In this document: positions 8,216-16,006 of the stretch, piece by piece
Layout: each line of letters starts with the position of its first letter
Numbering within the stretch: the stretch's first letter is position 1
Source: Brevibacillus sp. SYP-B805
Lineage (GTDB): Bacteria > Bacillota > Bacilli > Brevibacillales > Brevibacillaceae
Direction: 5' to 3'
Length of the DNA: 64,000 nt
Assembly (NCBI RefSeq): GCF_011059135.1
Contig: NZ_JAALGD010000012.1
Location: forward strand, 89,657 to 153,656
Notes under the pieces: generated by a model
What the model saw: the letters and a program-made list of their open reading frames with translations, nothing else
What the model was told of the DNA's origin: nothing
Databases searched by the model: none
Translations under genes and position numbers: made by a program

Positions 8216-8845
8216 TTATGTGATGGAAGGGAGCCACCGCAAGAAGTCAGCGAGCACTTCTTGCGCAACGGCTTCCACCGATTGAGTGGCATCAATCACG
8301 CGGATGCGCGCGGGATGTTCTTTCGCAAGCGTATGGAACCCTTCCCGCACACGCTCGTGATAGGCGGCCTCTTTTTGTTCGATCCGGTCAAGGCCGGCTC
8401 GGGCTTGCAGCCGTGCCCGTCCGGCGGCCACTGGGATATCCAGCAGGTAGGTGCGATCGGGCACAAGCCCCCCGGTTGCAAACTCATTGATTTCTTTAAT
8501 TTTATGCACAGGCAGTCCCAATCCAAACCCCTGGTACGCCAAACTTGCATCGACAAAGCGGTCGCAGACGACGATCGTGCCCCGGGCGAGCGCGGGGAGC
8601 ACTTTTTCCCGCACGTGCTGGGCACGGGAAGCGGCATAGAGAAGCGCCTCCGTCACATCGTCCATCTCCCTGTGGGAAGGGTCCAGAATCAGCCCTCTGA
8701 TCTTGTCGCTAATCGCGGTGCCGCCCGGTTCGCGGGTGACGAGAACGTCATGGCCCCGCTGCGCCAGGGCTTCGGCAAATGCTTTTACCTGGGTGGTCTT
8801 GCCCGCGCCGTCCGGTCCTTCAAAGGTGATAAACAAGCCCCTCAA
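8216..8845 (-). CDS. tmk: Thymidylate kinase
   Basis: Phosphorylates dTMP to dTDP for DNA synthesis. The 209-residue protein has the P-loop FEGPDGAGKTT at residue 8, the DR(Y/F/H) motif as CDRFVDASLAYQG near residue 92 and the lid region LQARAGLDRIEQKEAAYHERV. TTG start preceded by GGAGG with a 7-nt spacing. It sits between the decarboxylase and darA, as in B. subtilis. Confidence 0.97.
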   Translation of the reverse strand: MRGLFITFEGPDGAGKTTQVKAFAEALAQRGHDVLVTREPGGTAISDKIRGLILDPSHREMDDVTEALLYAASRAQHVREKVLPALARGTIVVCDRFVDASLAYQGFGLGLPVHKIKEINEFATGGLVPDRTYLLDIPVAAGRARLQARAGLDRIEQKEAAYHERVREGFHTLAKEHPARIRVIDATQSVEAVAQEVLADFLRWLPSIT

Positions 8846-8864
8846 CGGTTGTCCTCCTTCTTCC

Positions 8865-10370
8865 TCAGGCGATCGTTTCGATCGTGGTCAGTTCGGGATC
8901 CTTGATGCCGTGAAAACGTGCGCCGCCTGCCGCCAGCTCCTGCAAGAGCGCGAGCACCTCCGCGTCGATGCGCTCGCCGGGCGCGATCAGCGGAATGCCG
9001 GGCGGATACGGAATCACCATCTCCGCGCATATTCTGCCGGCCGCTTCCGCAAGCGGCACCGTCTTTTTCGGCGCATCAAACGCTTCGTGCATCGGCATCG
9101 CCTGCTCACGCAGAAAGCTGGAAGCGAGGAGCCCGACAGGAAACGGCGCATCGCCTGCATGCATCGGGGGAACATCCACGCTTTCGAGGAGTTGCCATAC
9201 ATGTTCGACGTCTGCCGGCGAAGTTCCTGTTGACGCGGCCAGCAGCACGTGTGCCCGTTCCGCCAGTTCCGGATAAATGCGGGCCTCCTCCAGCAGCTTC
9301 TGCAAGTCGTAGCCCGTCCATGCGCGTGTCCGCAGGCTCAATAGCAGCTTGAGCGGATCGTGCGTGGTATAGCCGCTGTTTTCGGCAAGGACCGGCAGAC
9401 AGAGCCAGTCAAGGTTCGCAATGCGCTCACGCAGCCGATCCACCAGCGGCAGCACGCGCTCCAATTCTTTCCTCGCTTCTAACACCATATGCCTCCTGGC
9501 CAGATCAAGTGAAGCCATCAGCGGATAGGAGGGGCTGGATGATTGAATCATCCCCAGGATGCGCTGGAGGCGGTCGCGGTCAATGCGCGGCCCCTGCACG
9601 TGCAGCATGGAGGACATGGTCATCGAGGTGCCCATCTTGTGCGTGGATTGGACGGCCGCATCCGCCCCGCACTGCATGGCGGATGGCGGGAGCGCCGGAT
9701 GGAAGCCGTAATGGGCCCCGTGCGCCTCGTCCACCAGCAGCGGTACGCCAAAGCGATGCACCGTGGCCGCCATCTTCGTCAGGTCGATTCCCATCCCGTA
9801 GTAGGTCGGGTTGGTCAGAAACACCGCTTTTGCATCGGGATGGGCCGCGAGCGTCCGCTCCACATCCTCCCGCCGGAGCCCCGCCGCCACGCCGCTCTCC
9901 CAGTCGACAGCCGGCACAATGAACACGGGTATGGCACGCGCCATGATGATGCCGTGATACACCGACTTGTGGCAGTTGCGCTGCACCAGGATCTTCTCTC
10001 CCGGCTTGCACACGGTCATGATCAGGGCCAGATTGCCGGCTGTGCTGCCGCCGACGAGAAAGCGGGTCCACTCCGCCCCAAACGCTTCCGCAGCCAATTC
10101 CTGCGCCTTGGCAATCACTCCTTCCGGCTGGTGCAGATCATCCAGACCGGATATTTCCGTCAGATCGAGCGGCAGGATCGATTGAAACCGGGCACGTCCA
10201 TGGGCATCGAAGCTCGTCCCCATCTTGTGGCCGGGCACATGGAACGGATGCGGACGGCGTCCGGCATGCCGCTCCAAGGCCTCGAACAGCGGGGCTCGCC
10301 GCTGTCTTTCCCAAAACTCCCCTCTCTCTTCCAAGCCTCCGTCACGTCCTTTGTCTATGTTTAGCTCCAT
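8865..10370 (-). CDS. Aminotransferase class I/II-fold PLP-dependent decarboxylase (Orn/Lys/Arg family)
   Basis: PLP-dependent decarboxylase of the short Gram-positive form (about 500 residues, no wing domain), like B. subtilis YaaO and SpeA. Visible: the HVPGHKMG motif near residue 36, GGSTAGN for phosphate binding, VDEAHGAH (PLP-binding Asp), and STHKMGTSMT containing the Schiff-base lysine. The C-terminal domain includes IPYPPGIPLIAPGE. Substrate (arginine, lysine or ornithine) cannot be told from sequence. The start is uncertain: the ATG used lacks a clear ribosome binding site and TACAAT lies just upstream, so translation may begin at a later TTG. Position next to tmk matches yaaO. Confidence 0.9.
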   Translation of the reverse strand: MELNIDKGRDGGLEERGEFWERQRRAPLFEALERHAGRRPHPFHVPGHKMGTSFDAHGRARFQSILPLDLTEISGLDDLHQPEGVIAKAQELAAEAFGAEWTRFLVGGSTAGNLALIMTVCKPGEKILVQRNCHKSVYHGIIMARAIPVFIVPAVDWESGVAAGLRREDVERTLAAHPDAKAVFLTNPTYYGMGIDLTKMAATVHRFGVPLLVDEAHGAHYGFHPALPPSAMQCGADAAVQSTHKMGTSMTMSSMLHVQGPRIDRDRLQRILGMIQSSSPSYPLMASLDLARRHMVLEARKELERVLPLVDRLRERIANLDWLCLPVLAENSGYTTHDPLKLLLSLRTRAWTGYDLQKLLEEARIYPELAERAHVLLAASTGTSPADVEHVWQLLESVDVPPMHAGDAPFPVGLLASSFLREQAMPMHEAFDAPKKTVPLAEAAGRICAEMVIPYPPGIPLIAPGERIDAEVLALLQELAAGGARFHGIKDPELTTIETIA

Positions 10371-10467
10371 TGTATCATGGTTCTGCGGGCAATGGTCGGC
10401 AAAAAGCAAGCGGGCACCAGCTGAACCGCTGATGCCGCTGTCGGACAAAACCCGTCGTCCAAAATGG

Positions 10468-10650
10468 CTACGCATTCTTTCGCAGCCATATTTGCCTCAT
10501 TTGGTGAATGAAAAACGGATACTTCTCGTCGCTGACGTCTGTTTTCACCATCTCTTGCTCGCAAGGCTGGCAGATGAACTGGTCCCAGATGGCGATGCCG
10601 GCTGACCGTTCCTGTCCGCAGACGATGCAACGCTGACTGCTGCTTTCCAT
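10468..10650 (-). CDS. csfB: Anti-sigma factor CsfB (Gin)
   Basis: Forespore protein that inhibits sigma-G, and in the mother cell sigma-E, to keep compartment-specific transcription in order. The 60-residue sequence shows the zinc-binding pairs CIVC and CQPC, then a short amphipathic C-terminal helix (YPFFIHQMRQIWLRK). Known members are about this length with a CxxC...CxxC zinc site. Located between the yaaO-like gene and upstream genes, as csfB lies near yaaO in B. subtilis. A forespore-type promoter is recognisable upstream. Confidence 0.9.
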   Translation of the reverse strand: MESSSQRCIVCGQERSAGIAIWDQFICQPCEQEMVKTDVSDEKYPFFIHQMRQIWLRKNA

Positions 10651-10685
10651 GGTTTAACGCCCACTCTCTTCCGTAATCTACCAAA

Positions 10686-10715
10686 CATTATACCCTATTC
10701 TAATCCGTTCCATTC
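10686..10715 (-). promoter_or_regulatory. Probable sigma-F/sigma-G promoter of csfB
   Basis: On the minus strand GAATG (10715-10711) and GGGTATAATG (10695-10686) are separated by 15 bp, matching the sigma-F/G patterns GHATR and GGnnAnAnTR. It lies 36 bp upstream of the csfB start and touches the stop codon of the preceding gene. csfB is known to be forespore-transcribed in B. subtilis. Confidence 0.6.
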
Positions 10716-11705
10716 CCAAACGTTCGTGTTTTGACCCAAAGTTCGATACGGGATTGCAAATCCTTCCGCTTCGGACAGCGGATAACAGGAGCAGGCGTCG
10801 ATGACGAACGGCTGGCGCATCAGGGAGACGATCACATGAAGCCCGAGCTCCCTGATCCGCTGATCCGCGTCCGCGATCACCAGCAGATCGGCCTGCGCCA
10901 GCGTATCCTCCAACAAGGAGGGCTCGTTCGTCTTTTCCGCCTCTGCCGGATCGTACAAGCGCACCTCCCTGACGCCTGGAACGTGCATGGCGATGGCGTT
11001 CCACAGCCGCTTGGGCCCCCAAAAGGCAAGGCGGTCAACCTTCGTTTTTTCCCGTACCTTTCCGCACTGGCGGGCCAGCCAGGCGACGATCTCCCGCTCC
11101 CATTCCGGGGTCGCCGCTTCCCTGCACAGCCAACCCTGGCCGATTCGCGCATCCATGCCGAGCGCCTGCGCCACCACTTCCAGCCGTGCTCCCGACGCGT
11201 CACACCGCTCGCCCAGCTGCAGGTAGAAACGCTGCTTCCATGCCAGATAGAGCGGCAGGTGGCGGACGGCCTCATCCACCTCGATGCAGCGGCAGAGAAG
11301 CGAGATCAGCCCCCTTTCCGCGAGATGCCGACGGAGGCGATGGACCCATCTCCCGCGATGGTCGCCGCCGATGAGCGCCCGGTTCTCGCCTTCCCACAGA
11401 CAGAGGCGAACCACCTCGACGGGCACATCCAGACCCTCTGCCATCCGATCGGCAAAGCCATAGGGGATCTTGTGCCCCACAAGCAGCAGAACGGCCGGTT
11501 CCCCGCCGCTCCGGACAAGCGCTGCGAGCCGCTTCTGCAGCAGCGGCGCGTCGATGGGCCTGTCGACGAACACCCCAGCCGCTGCGCTGCCGGTAGCGCC
11601 TTCGTTTTCGGCAGGCGGTAACAGGGTGAGGCCCAGTCTGGCTGCAACGGCCATCTGTTCCTGGCCGGTCTCCATGCCGATCAGCCTGATCTCGTCTCGC
11701 GGCAC
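10695..11705 (-). CDS. Divergent UDP-glucose/GDP-mannose dehydrogenase-like protein, probably inactive
   Basis: About 336 residues, not confidently assigned. The middle segment (LEVVAQALGMDARIGQGWLC) resembles the central dimerisation domain of UDP-sugar 6-dehydrogenases. The C-terminal third (VREVRLYDPAEAEKTNEPSL...QADLLVIAD...PFVIDACSCY...YRTLGQNT) resembles their C-terminal NAD/substrate domain. The usual N-terminal Rossmann glycine-rich motif and the catalytic GGxCxPKD are absent, so dehydrogenase activity looks unlikely. The GTG start is chosen because AAAGGGGG lies ten bases upstream; an ATG eight codons earlier has no such site. It lies upstream of csfB, so a sporulation or envelope role is possible but unproven. 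Confidence 0.55.
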   Translation of the reverse strand: MPRDEIRLIGMETGQEQMAVAARLGLTLLPPAENEGATGSAAAGVFVDRPIDAPLLQKRLAALVRSGGEPAVLLLVGHKIPYGFADRMAEGLDVPVEVVRLCLWEGENRALIGGDHRGRWVHRLRRHLAERGLISLLCRCIEVDEAVRHLPLYLAWKQRFYLQLGERCDASGARLEVVAQALGMDARIGQGWLCREAATPEWEREIVAWLARQCGKVREKTKVDRLAFWGPKRLWNAIAMHVPGVREVRLYDPAEAEKTNEPSLLEDTLAQADLLVIADADQRIRELGLHVIVSLMRQPFVIDACSCYPLSEAEGFAIPYRTLGQNTNVWEWNGLE

Positions 11706-11839
11706 CGGTCGTGTTCCCCCTTTGGGCATTGATTATCTTGGTTTATTCTTTCCCAAAAACGAAGCCGATGGCATCGCCACCGGCTCCCGTTTGCAGGCAA
11801 AGTTCGTATCGGAGCAAGCACAGGAAAACCGTTCTCTGT

Positions 11840-11845
11840 TATAAT
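11840..11845 (+). promoter_or_regulatory. Candidate -10 element of the membrane-protein gene at 11.9 kb
   Basis: TATAAT on the plus strand 52 bp before the GTG start. No convincing -35 hexamer is present at the expected spacing. Confidence 0.4.
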
Positions 11846-11896
11846 CAGGGAAAGATCATCCGTCCCGGCTGCCGCTTGCCGGAAAGGAGTGCTTCC

Positions 11897-12415
11897 GTGA
11901 AAGAACAAACCATCTACAGCTACAAGCTGCTCCATCGCTTTCGCTGGGGCGCTGTCGGTTATCTGCTGCAGTTCGCTGTTCTGGCTGCCGGGCTGGCGGC
12001 CGCTTCCCTGGCCGCCCTTGTGCCGCTATCCGAGTTGATCGTTTCCCTGTCCATCCTGGTGATCGTACCGGTTCTGCAATTCCTGCTGTTCCGCCTGTAC
12101 GCCTATTCCCGCAGCCAACAGACAAGGATCACTCCCGATACGCTGTTTTCTCCCTGGTGGGGGGCCGGCACCGCCGTTCCCGTGTCGCTTTCCTTCTTTC
12201 GACAAGCGGAGCTGACCGTCATCCTCGGCAGCGTGCTGAGTGCCGCCGGTTTGTATGTCTGGCTGCCAATCTCCTATGGGCTCTCCCTGGCAGCGGCTGC
12301 GGCCGCTCTGAATCTGCCCCGCCTGTTTTCCCTGCTTGCCTCCCTGCGCCAGCCGCAGCAGTGCCGGGTGAAGTATGAGTGGAGAAGCGTGGCGTTTCTG
12401 TTGACGGATGGCTGA
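11897..12415 (+). CDS. Hypothetical integral membrane protein
   Basis: 172-residue protein with GTG start behind AAAGGAG. It has four strongly hydrophobic segments: residues about 19-42 (AVGYLLQFAVLAAGLAAASLAAL), 46-66 (LIVSLSILVIVPVLQFLLF), 99-122 and 126-147. A charged tail of about 25 residues follows. No family is recognised. It is one of the few plus-strand genes in the left half, transcribed divergently from the UDP-sugar-dehydrogenase-like gene and convergently with the SurA-like gene. An upstream in-frame ATG at 11711 exists, but that extension overlaps the divergent gene's promoter region and has no ribosome binding site. Confidence 0.7.
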   Translation: MKEQTIYSYKLLHRFRWGAVGYLLQFAVLAAGLAAASLAALVPLSELIVSLSILVIVPVLQFLLFRLYAYSRSQQTRITPDTLFSPWWGAGTAVPVSLSFFRQAELTVILGSVLSAAGLYVWLPISYGLSLAAAAAALNLPRLFSLLASLRQPQQCRVKYEWRSVAFLLTDG

Positions 12416-12457
12416 CATCAGGGGGAGCGATCGACTCCCTTGCCCCCAAATGCCGCC

Positions 12458-13099
12458 TTATGACGATTTCTTGTTGTCATCACTTTTGCTGTCTTCGTTT
12501 TTTGCAAATGCAGGGTCCTCATACGTCACGCCGTATTTCTTCTTCAGCTCCTCTATCCAGTCGCTGTAGTGGTCCTGGCGGTTCCTGTCCGTCAGCTTCT
12601 CCTTGATCTTGGGTGTCGCTTGTTCCAGCGTTGGCGTCGGTTTTCCGAGCTTTTCCTTGTGCTTCTCATAGTACTCCTGTATCTGTTTCTCCGTAACCGG
12701 ATAGGCCTGATCCAGCAACTTGTCCCGTGCCAAGAGCAAGGACAATTTGTCACGCAGTCCCTGCTCGTCCAGCTGCCTGTCTTTCAAGAACTTCCGGAAT
12801 TTTTCTTCCGTTCCCAATTCTTTTTTGAGTTCGGACACTTTCTTGTCGATCTCCGCCTCACTGACTGCTATACCCTGCTGCTTTACTTCCAGCTTCACAA
12901 GTTCGTCAGCCACCAGCTGGTTGAGCACCTTCTGGCCGTATTTGTCTTTCATGGCATCATAGAGCTGCGTCTGGGTAATCGAGATGCTGCCTACCTTGGC
13001 CACCACCGGATCATGATGCTGTTCCCGCGAAACTCCCAGGATGACAAGCGCCAAAAGCAAAATGGAGATCGCGACTGCGGTTGCGTCAAATTTTTTCAT
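12458..13099 (-). CDS. Membrane-anchored SurA/PrsA-type chaperone-like protein
   Basis: 213 residues. A positively charged start and a single hydrophobic segment (ATAVAISILLLALVILGVS, residues about 6-25) anchor the protein; there is no lipobox cysteine, unlike PrsA. The exported part reads VAKVGSISITQTQLYDAMKDKYGQKVLNQLVADELV, the typical SurA_N/PrsA N-terminal domain, followed by long charged helices (EAEIDKKVSELKKELG, EKQIQEYYEKHKEKLGKP). No parvulin PPIase core domain is present, so it is a chaperone-like rather than catalytic member. Charged low-complexity C-terminus. Client proteins are unknown. Confidence 0.75.
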   Translation of the reverse strand: MKKFDATAVAISILLLALVILGVSREQHHDPVVAKVGSISITQTQLYDAMKDKYGQKVLNQLVADELVKLEVKQQGIAVSEAEIDKKVSELKKELGTEEKFRKFLKDRQLDEQGLRDKLSLLLARDKLLDQAYPVTEKQIQEYYEKHKEKLGKPTPTLEQATPKIKEKLTDRNRQDHYSDWIEELKKKYGVTYEDPAFAKNEDSKSDDNKKSS

Positions 13100-13135
13100 G
13101 GTTGCTTCCTCTCTTTCCGCCTATCTGCATTCCGT

Positions 13136-13141
13136 ATTATA
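13136..13141 (-). promoter_or_regulatory. -10 element for the SurA-like gene
   Basis: TATAAT on the minus strand 37 bp upstream of the ATG; the -35 region is poor (TTTTCT at 15 bp). Confidence 0.4.
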
Positions 13142-13273
13142 GAGAAGAGTTATGGGAGAAAAATGGAACATCGCTTCCACAATCTTTCCACATTTCCGCT
13201 GTGCGCTTCCGCCATGCTGCGTTGTACCTGGGATCTCATCCATTAATCCGATGCGCTGCAAAGCCCCCAAAAA

Positions 13274-13315
13274 GACGAAAAGCCCGCTCCATGTTCGTTG
13301 AGCAGGCTTTCGTCA
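13274..13315 (-). terminator. Terminator downstream of bofA
   Basis: On the minus strand AAAGCCTGCTC pairs with GAGCGGGCTTT around a loop of about 10 nt, followed by TCGTCTTTTT. The symmetrical stem could also act on the plus strand. Confidence 0.7.
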
Positions 13316-13390
13316 CTTGTTTCCCGGACTGAACCTGATGTTAACCGAATGCTCCCTTATGCATGCGAATCTCGTCAGCATGCTGGGAGG

Positions 13391-13654
13391 TCACGTCATG
13401 ATATAAAGCTTGATGACAATCAACGCCAATACCCCGGGAAGCCGCAGGAATCCTGCCAGGAGCGCCGTCACCGGATTGATCGGGATATGGAAACCGGCCA
13501 TTTCTCCCACCAGGTTGGCAAAGAACAGGAGTATGGCCCCGATCACCAGCTGCAAAGCCGCGACTCCGAGCCAGCGAATGGGACGAGCCACCGACTTGCT
13601 GACGGATACCAACAGCAAAAACCCAACAACCACCAGGGCGATCAGCCATTCCAT
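13391..13654 (-). CDS. bofA: Pro-sigma-K processing inhibitor BofA
   Basis: Integral membrane inhibitor of the SpoIVFB protease that cleaves pro-sigma-K in the mother cell. The 87-residue length equals that of B. subtilis BofA. Two membrane segments are visible (EWLIALVVVGFLLLVSV and LGVAALQLVIGAILLFFANLV) plus the conserved C-terminal IPINPVTALLAGFLRLPGVLALIVIK. The ATG chosen follows a GGGGAGG site; an in-frame ATG twelve codons upstream would add a basic tail not found in the family. It follows yaaL, as in B. subtilis. Confidence 0.93.
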   Translation of the reverse strand: MEWLIALVVVGFLLLVSVSKSVARPIRWLGVAALQLVIGAILLFFANLVGEMAGFHIPINPVTALLAGFLRLPGVLALIVIKLYIMT

Positions 13655-13670
13655 CGCTCCTCTGCCTCCC

Positions 13671-13901
13671 CTACGCCTTTGTCCCTGCATACTGGCGGCG
13701 CATTTTCCCCAGCAAATACATGTAGCGTTTTTCCGTCAGCTGCAGGTAGTAGATGGCGTCTTCCACCTCACTCTCCTCGGACAGATCAACCAGCTGCTTG
13801 GCATTCTGCCAATCCCGCTGGGCCTGATCCACCGCATCCGGCAGCGACCAGTGGCTGCCGCCGATGACAAGCGCCGCTTTTTGCCTCTTCCACCAATCCA
13901 T
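13671..13901 (-). CDS. yaaL: YaaL family protein (DUF2508)
   Basis: 76-residue soluble helical protein of DUF2508, function unknown. It contains the conserved WQNAKQLVDLSEESEVEDAI... and EKRYMYLLGKMR segments. Located between recR-side genes and bofA, the order preserved in spore formers, with only 16 bp before bofA, so the two are almost certainly co-transcribed. Confidence 0.88.
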   Translation of the reverse strand: MDWWKRQKAALVIGGSHWSLPDAVDQAQRDWQNAKQLVDLSEESEVEDAIYYLQLTEKRYMYLLGKMRRQYAGTKA

Positions 13902-13922
13902 CTTGCCAGCCTCCCGATTCCC

Positions 13923-14897
13923 TCATAAATGAACCATCACGCTGAACAGATTGTTCAAACTGTGCAGGATGATCGCTCCCCACAGGCTTTGAAACCGATG
14001 CCGCAGAATCCCGAGCGCCAGCCCGATCGCAAACAGGGGGGCGAACAAGGCCGGGTCTACATGCAGCAGCGCAAACCAGAAGCTGCTCACCCCGATGCCG
14101 ATGATGGCCCCGAAGCGGTGCACCAGGTACGTCTGGATCACGCCGCGAAACAGAATCTCTTCCGCCAGCGGCACAATCAGGCCGACAATCGCCACGTTTG
14201 CCCAGAAATGCAGGGGATCGCGGGATTGGGAAGCGAGGATTTCCTGCTGAATCTGCTGCTCCCTTTCCGAATCCAGGGAGAGATGAAACAGGTCCGCCAC
14301 CGGGTTGGTGACGACCAGATCGAGGACAAACAGGATCAGCCCCAACAGGAGCAGAATGGCGGCGAGCATCCGTCCCGGTCGGCGGGGGCGGCAAAATCCG
14401 AGCGCCGTTCCCCTTCCCCGGAAGCGGAAAAACGCAACCGCCAGGATAAAGAACTGCAGGGAAGCGGACTCCAGCATGCCCGCAGCCGTCCCTTCCGCAA
14501 ACAGCGTCGGGGGCAGAAACAGCTCCGTGACGAACAGAAAGACGATTTGCAAGAGCTGCAGCCAGGCACACGTAACAATCACATCCGTACCGGAAACCAT
14601 CCGGGAGGGCCACAGCCCGCCTCCTCCCCTGATCCGTTCCCGCGCCCACTGAATGAGGAATCCGATGCCGCATACCAACGTCAGCAGACTGACGCCCAGC
14701 ACAAACAGGATGATCCCGTCCCCTGGATCTTCCGCCGTTCTGACCACCCAGCGCCCGTCTTTTCCAGGCACAAAACGGATAGTCGTCAGCTCTGCCAAAG
14801 TCGTAAACAGAAACCCGAGAAACAGAGGGACGGCCCAGCGCCTGGATCCGCGTGTCTCTCTGCCGCTCCCCACCGGAACTTCCAATCCTGTCTGCAT
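13923..14897 (-). CDS. CPBP family intramembrane metalloprotease
   Basis: 324-residue polytopic membrane protein of the CPBP/CAAX-prenyl protease 2 (Abi) family. The catalytic motifs appear as EEILFRG and FALLHVD, with a further conserved C-terminal H in IILHSLNNL. Six to eight hydrophobic segments are visible. ATG start behind AGGAGGG. Members process or degrade membrane peptides; substrates cannot be predicted. It is inserted between recR and yaaL compared with B. subtilis, so it may be co-transcribed with the sporulation gene bofA. Confidence 0.9.
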   Translation of the reverse strand: MQTGLEVPVGSGRETRGSRRWAVPLFLGFLFTTLAELTTIRFVPGKDGRWVVRTAEDPGDGIILFVLGVSLLTLVCGIGFLIQWARERIRGGGGLWPSRMVSGTDVIVTCAWLQLLQIVFLFVTELFLPPTLFAEGTAAGMLESASLQFFILAVAFFRFRGRGTALGFCRPRRPGRMLAAILLLLGLILFVLDLVVTNPVADLFHLSLDSEREQQIQQEILASQSRDPLHFWANVAIVGLIVPLAEEILFRGVIQTYLVHRFGAIIGIGVSSFWFALLHVDPALFAPLFAIGLALGILRHRFQSLWGAIILHSLNNLFSVMVHL

Positions 14898-14991
14898 CTT
14901 CTCCCTCCTATCCCTACTCTATGTCTTGTCCGCCCGGAAAATAACCCCAACCATTCTCCTTGATAAACATCTGAATCCGTCCGCTGTTCAG

Positions 14992-15031
14992 AAAAAATAC
15001 GCCCAGCCAGAGCGTTCACTCTGCCGGGCGG
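14992..15031 (-). terminator. Terminator of the dnaX-ebfC-recR operon
   Basis: On the minus strand CGCCCGGCAGAG pairs with CTCTGGCTGGGCG, followed by TATTTTTT, immediately after recR. Confidence 0.75.
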
Positions 15032-15036
15032 ACCTG

Positions 15037-15633
15037 CTAGATTTCGCGTCGGCCTTCCAACGCTTTGGAGAGGGTCACCTCGTCGGCATACTCCAAATCC
15101 CCGCCGACCGGCAGCCCGTGCGCAATGCGCGTAACGCGAATGCCAAACGGCTTGATCAGGCGGGAAATATACATGGCTGTCGCCTCCCCTTCGATATTGG
15201 GGTTGGTGGCGAGAATCACTTCTTTTACCTTTTCATCGCTTAACCGCTTCAACAGATCGGGGATGCGGATATCCTCCGGCCCGATGCCATCCATCGGGGA
15301 AATGGCCCCCTGCAGGACATGGTAATACCCTTCGTACTCCCGGGTCTTCTCCATCGCCACCACATCCTTCGGCTCCTGTACGACGCAGATGGTGGAAGGG
15401 TCGCGCCGCTTGTCACGGCAGATGTGACAGGGATCGATATCCGTGATGTTGTTGCAGACGGAGCAGTAGTGGAGCTGCCGCTTGGCGTTGACCAGCGCTT
15501 TGGCCAGATCAAGCACATCGTCCTCTTTCATGTTGAGGACGTAAAACGCCAGCCGGCCCGCGGTTTTCGGGCCGATGCCCGGCAGTTTCATAAACCCTTC
15601 GATCAACTTCGATACCGGTTCCGGATAATACAT
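15037..15633 (-). CDS. recR: Recombination mediator RecR
   Basis: Acts with RecF and RecO to load RecA on gapped DNA; recF also occurs in this window. The 198-residue protein has an N-terminal helix-hairpin-helix ([16 protein letters not shown]), the four-cysteine zinc finger [16 protein letters not shown] and the Toprim domain starting [16 protein letters not shown], ending with [20 protein letters not shown]. Third gene of the dnaX-ebfC-recR operon. Confidence 0.97.
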   Translation of the reverse strand: MYYPEPVSKLIEGFMKLPGIGPKTAGRLAFYVLNMKEDDVLDLAKALVNAKRQLHYCSVCNNITDIDPCHICRDKRRDPSTICVVQEPKDVVAMEKTREYEGYYHVLQGAISPMDGIGPEDIRIPDLLKRLSDEKVKEVILATNPNIEGEATAMYISRLIKPFGIRVTRIAHGLPVGGDLEYADEVTLSKALEGRREI

Positions 15634-15672
15634 GGTTACACTGGCTCCTTTGGGCTGTTGCGTGCTGCCGTC

Positions 15673-15984
15673 CTAGAACAGACCGGGGATATTCATGCCT
15701 CCGGTAAAGCGTCCCATCTCTTTCGCCACCAGCTCGTCAACGCTGCGCAGCGCATCGTTCACCGCCGTCAGCACCAGATCCTGCAGCATCTCCGCATCTT
15801 CGGGATCAATCACTTCCGGTTTGATCGCGATGTCGAGAATCTGCTTGTGGCCGTTGGCTTTCACCACCACGGCGCCGCCGCCTGCAGAGCCTTCCACCAC
15901 TTTCTCCTTCAGCGCTTCCTGGGTTCTTTGCATTTCTTCCTGCATCTTTTTCACTTGTCTCATCATTTGCTGCATGTTTTTCAT
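15673..15984 (-). CDS. ebfC: YbaB/EbfC family nucleoid-associated protein (YaaK)
   Basis: Small DNA-binding nucleoid protein of 103 residues. It begins [19 protein letters not shown], a long amphipathic helix, followed by the conserved [30 protein letters not shown] beta-sheet core. The start is the ATG with GGAGG nine bases upstream; the longer frame begins inside dnaX's end. Conserved neighbour of dnaX and recR across bacteria. Confidence 0.95.
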   Translation of the reverse strand: MKNMQQMMRQVKKMQEEMQRTQEALKEKVVEGSAGGGAVVVKANGHKQILDIAIKPEVIDPEDAEMLQDLVLTAVNDALRSVDELVAKEMGRFTGGMNIPGLF

Positions 15985-16006
15985 TTTGACAGTCCTCCTT
16001 GTTTCG

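Noticed and set aside
12418..12450. GC-rich dyad after the membrane-protein gene (GGGGGAG ... CTCCC / CCCCC)
   Set aside because: It can fold, but no T-run follows on either strand, so it was not listed as a terminator.
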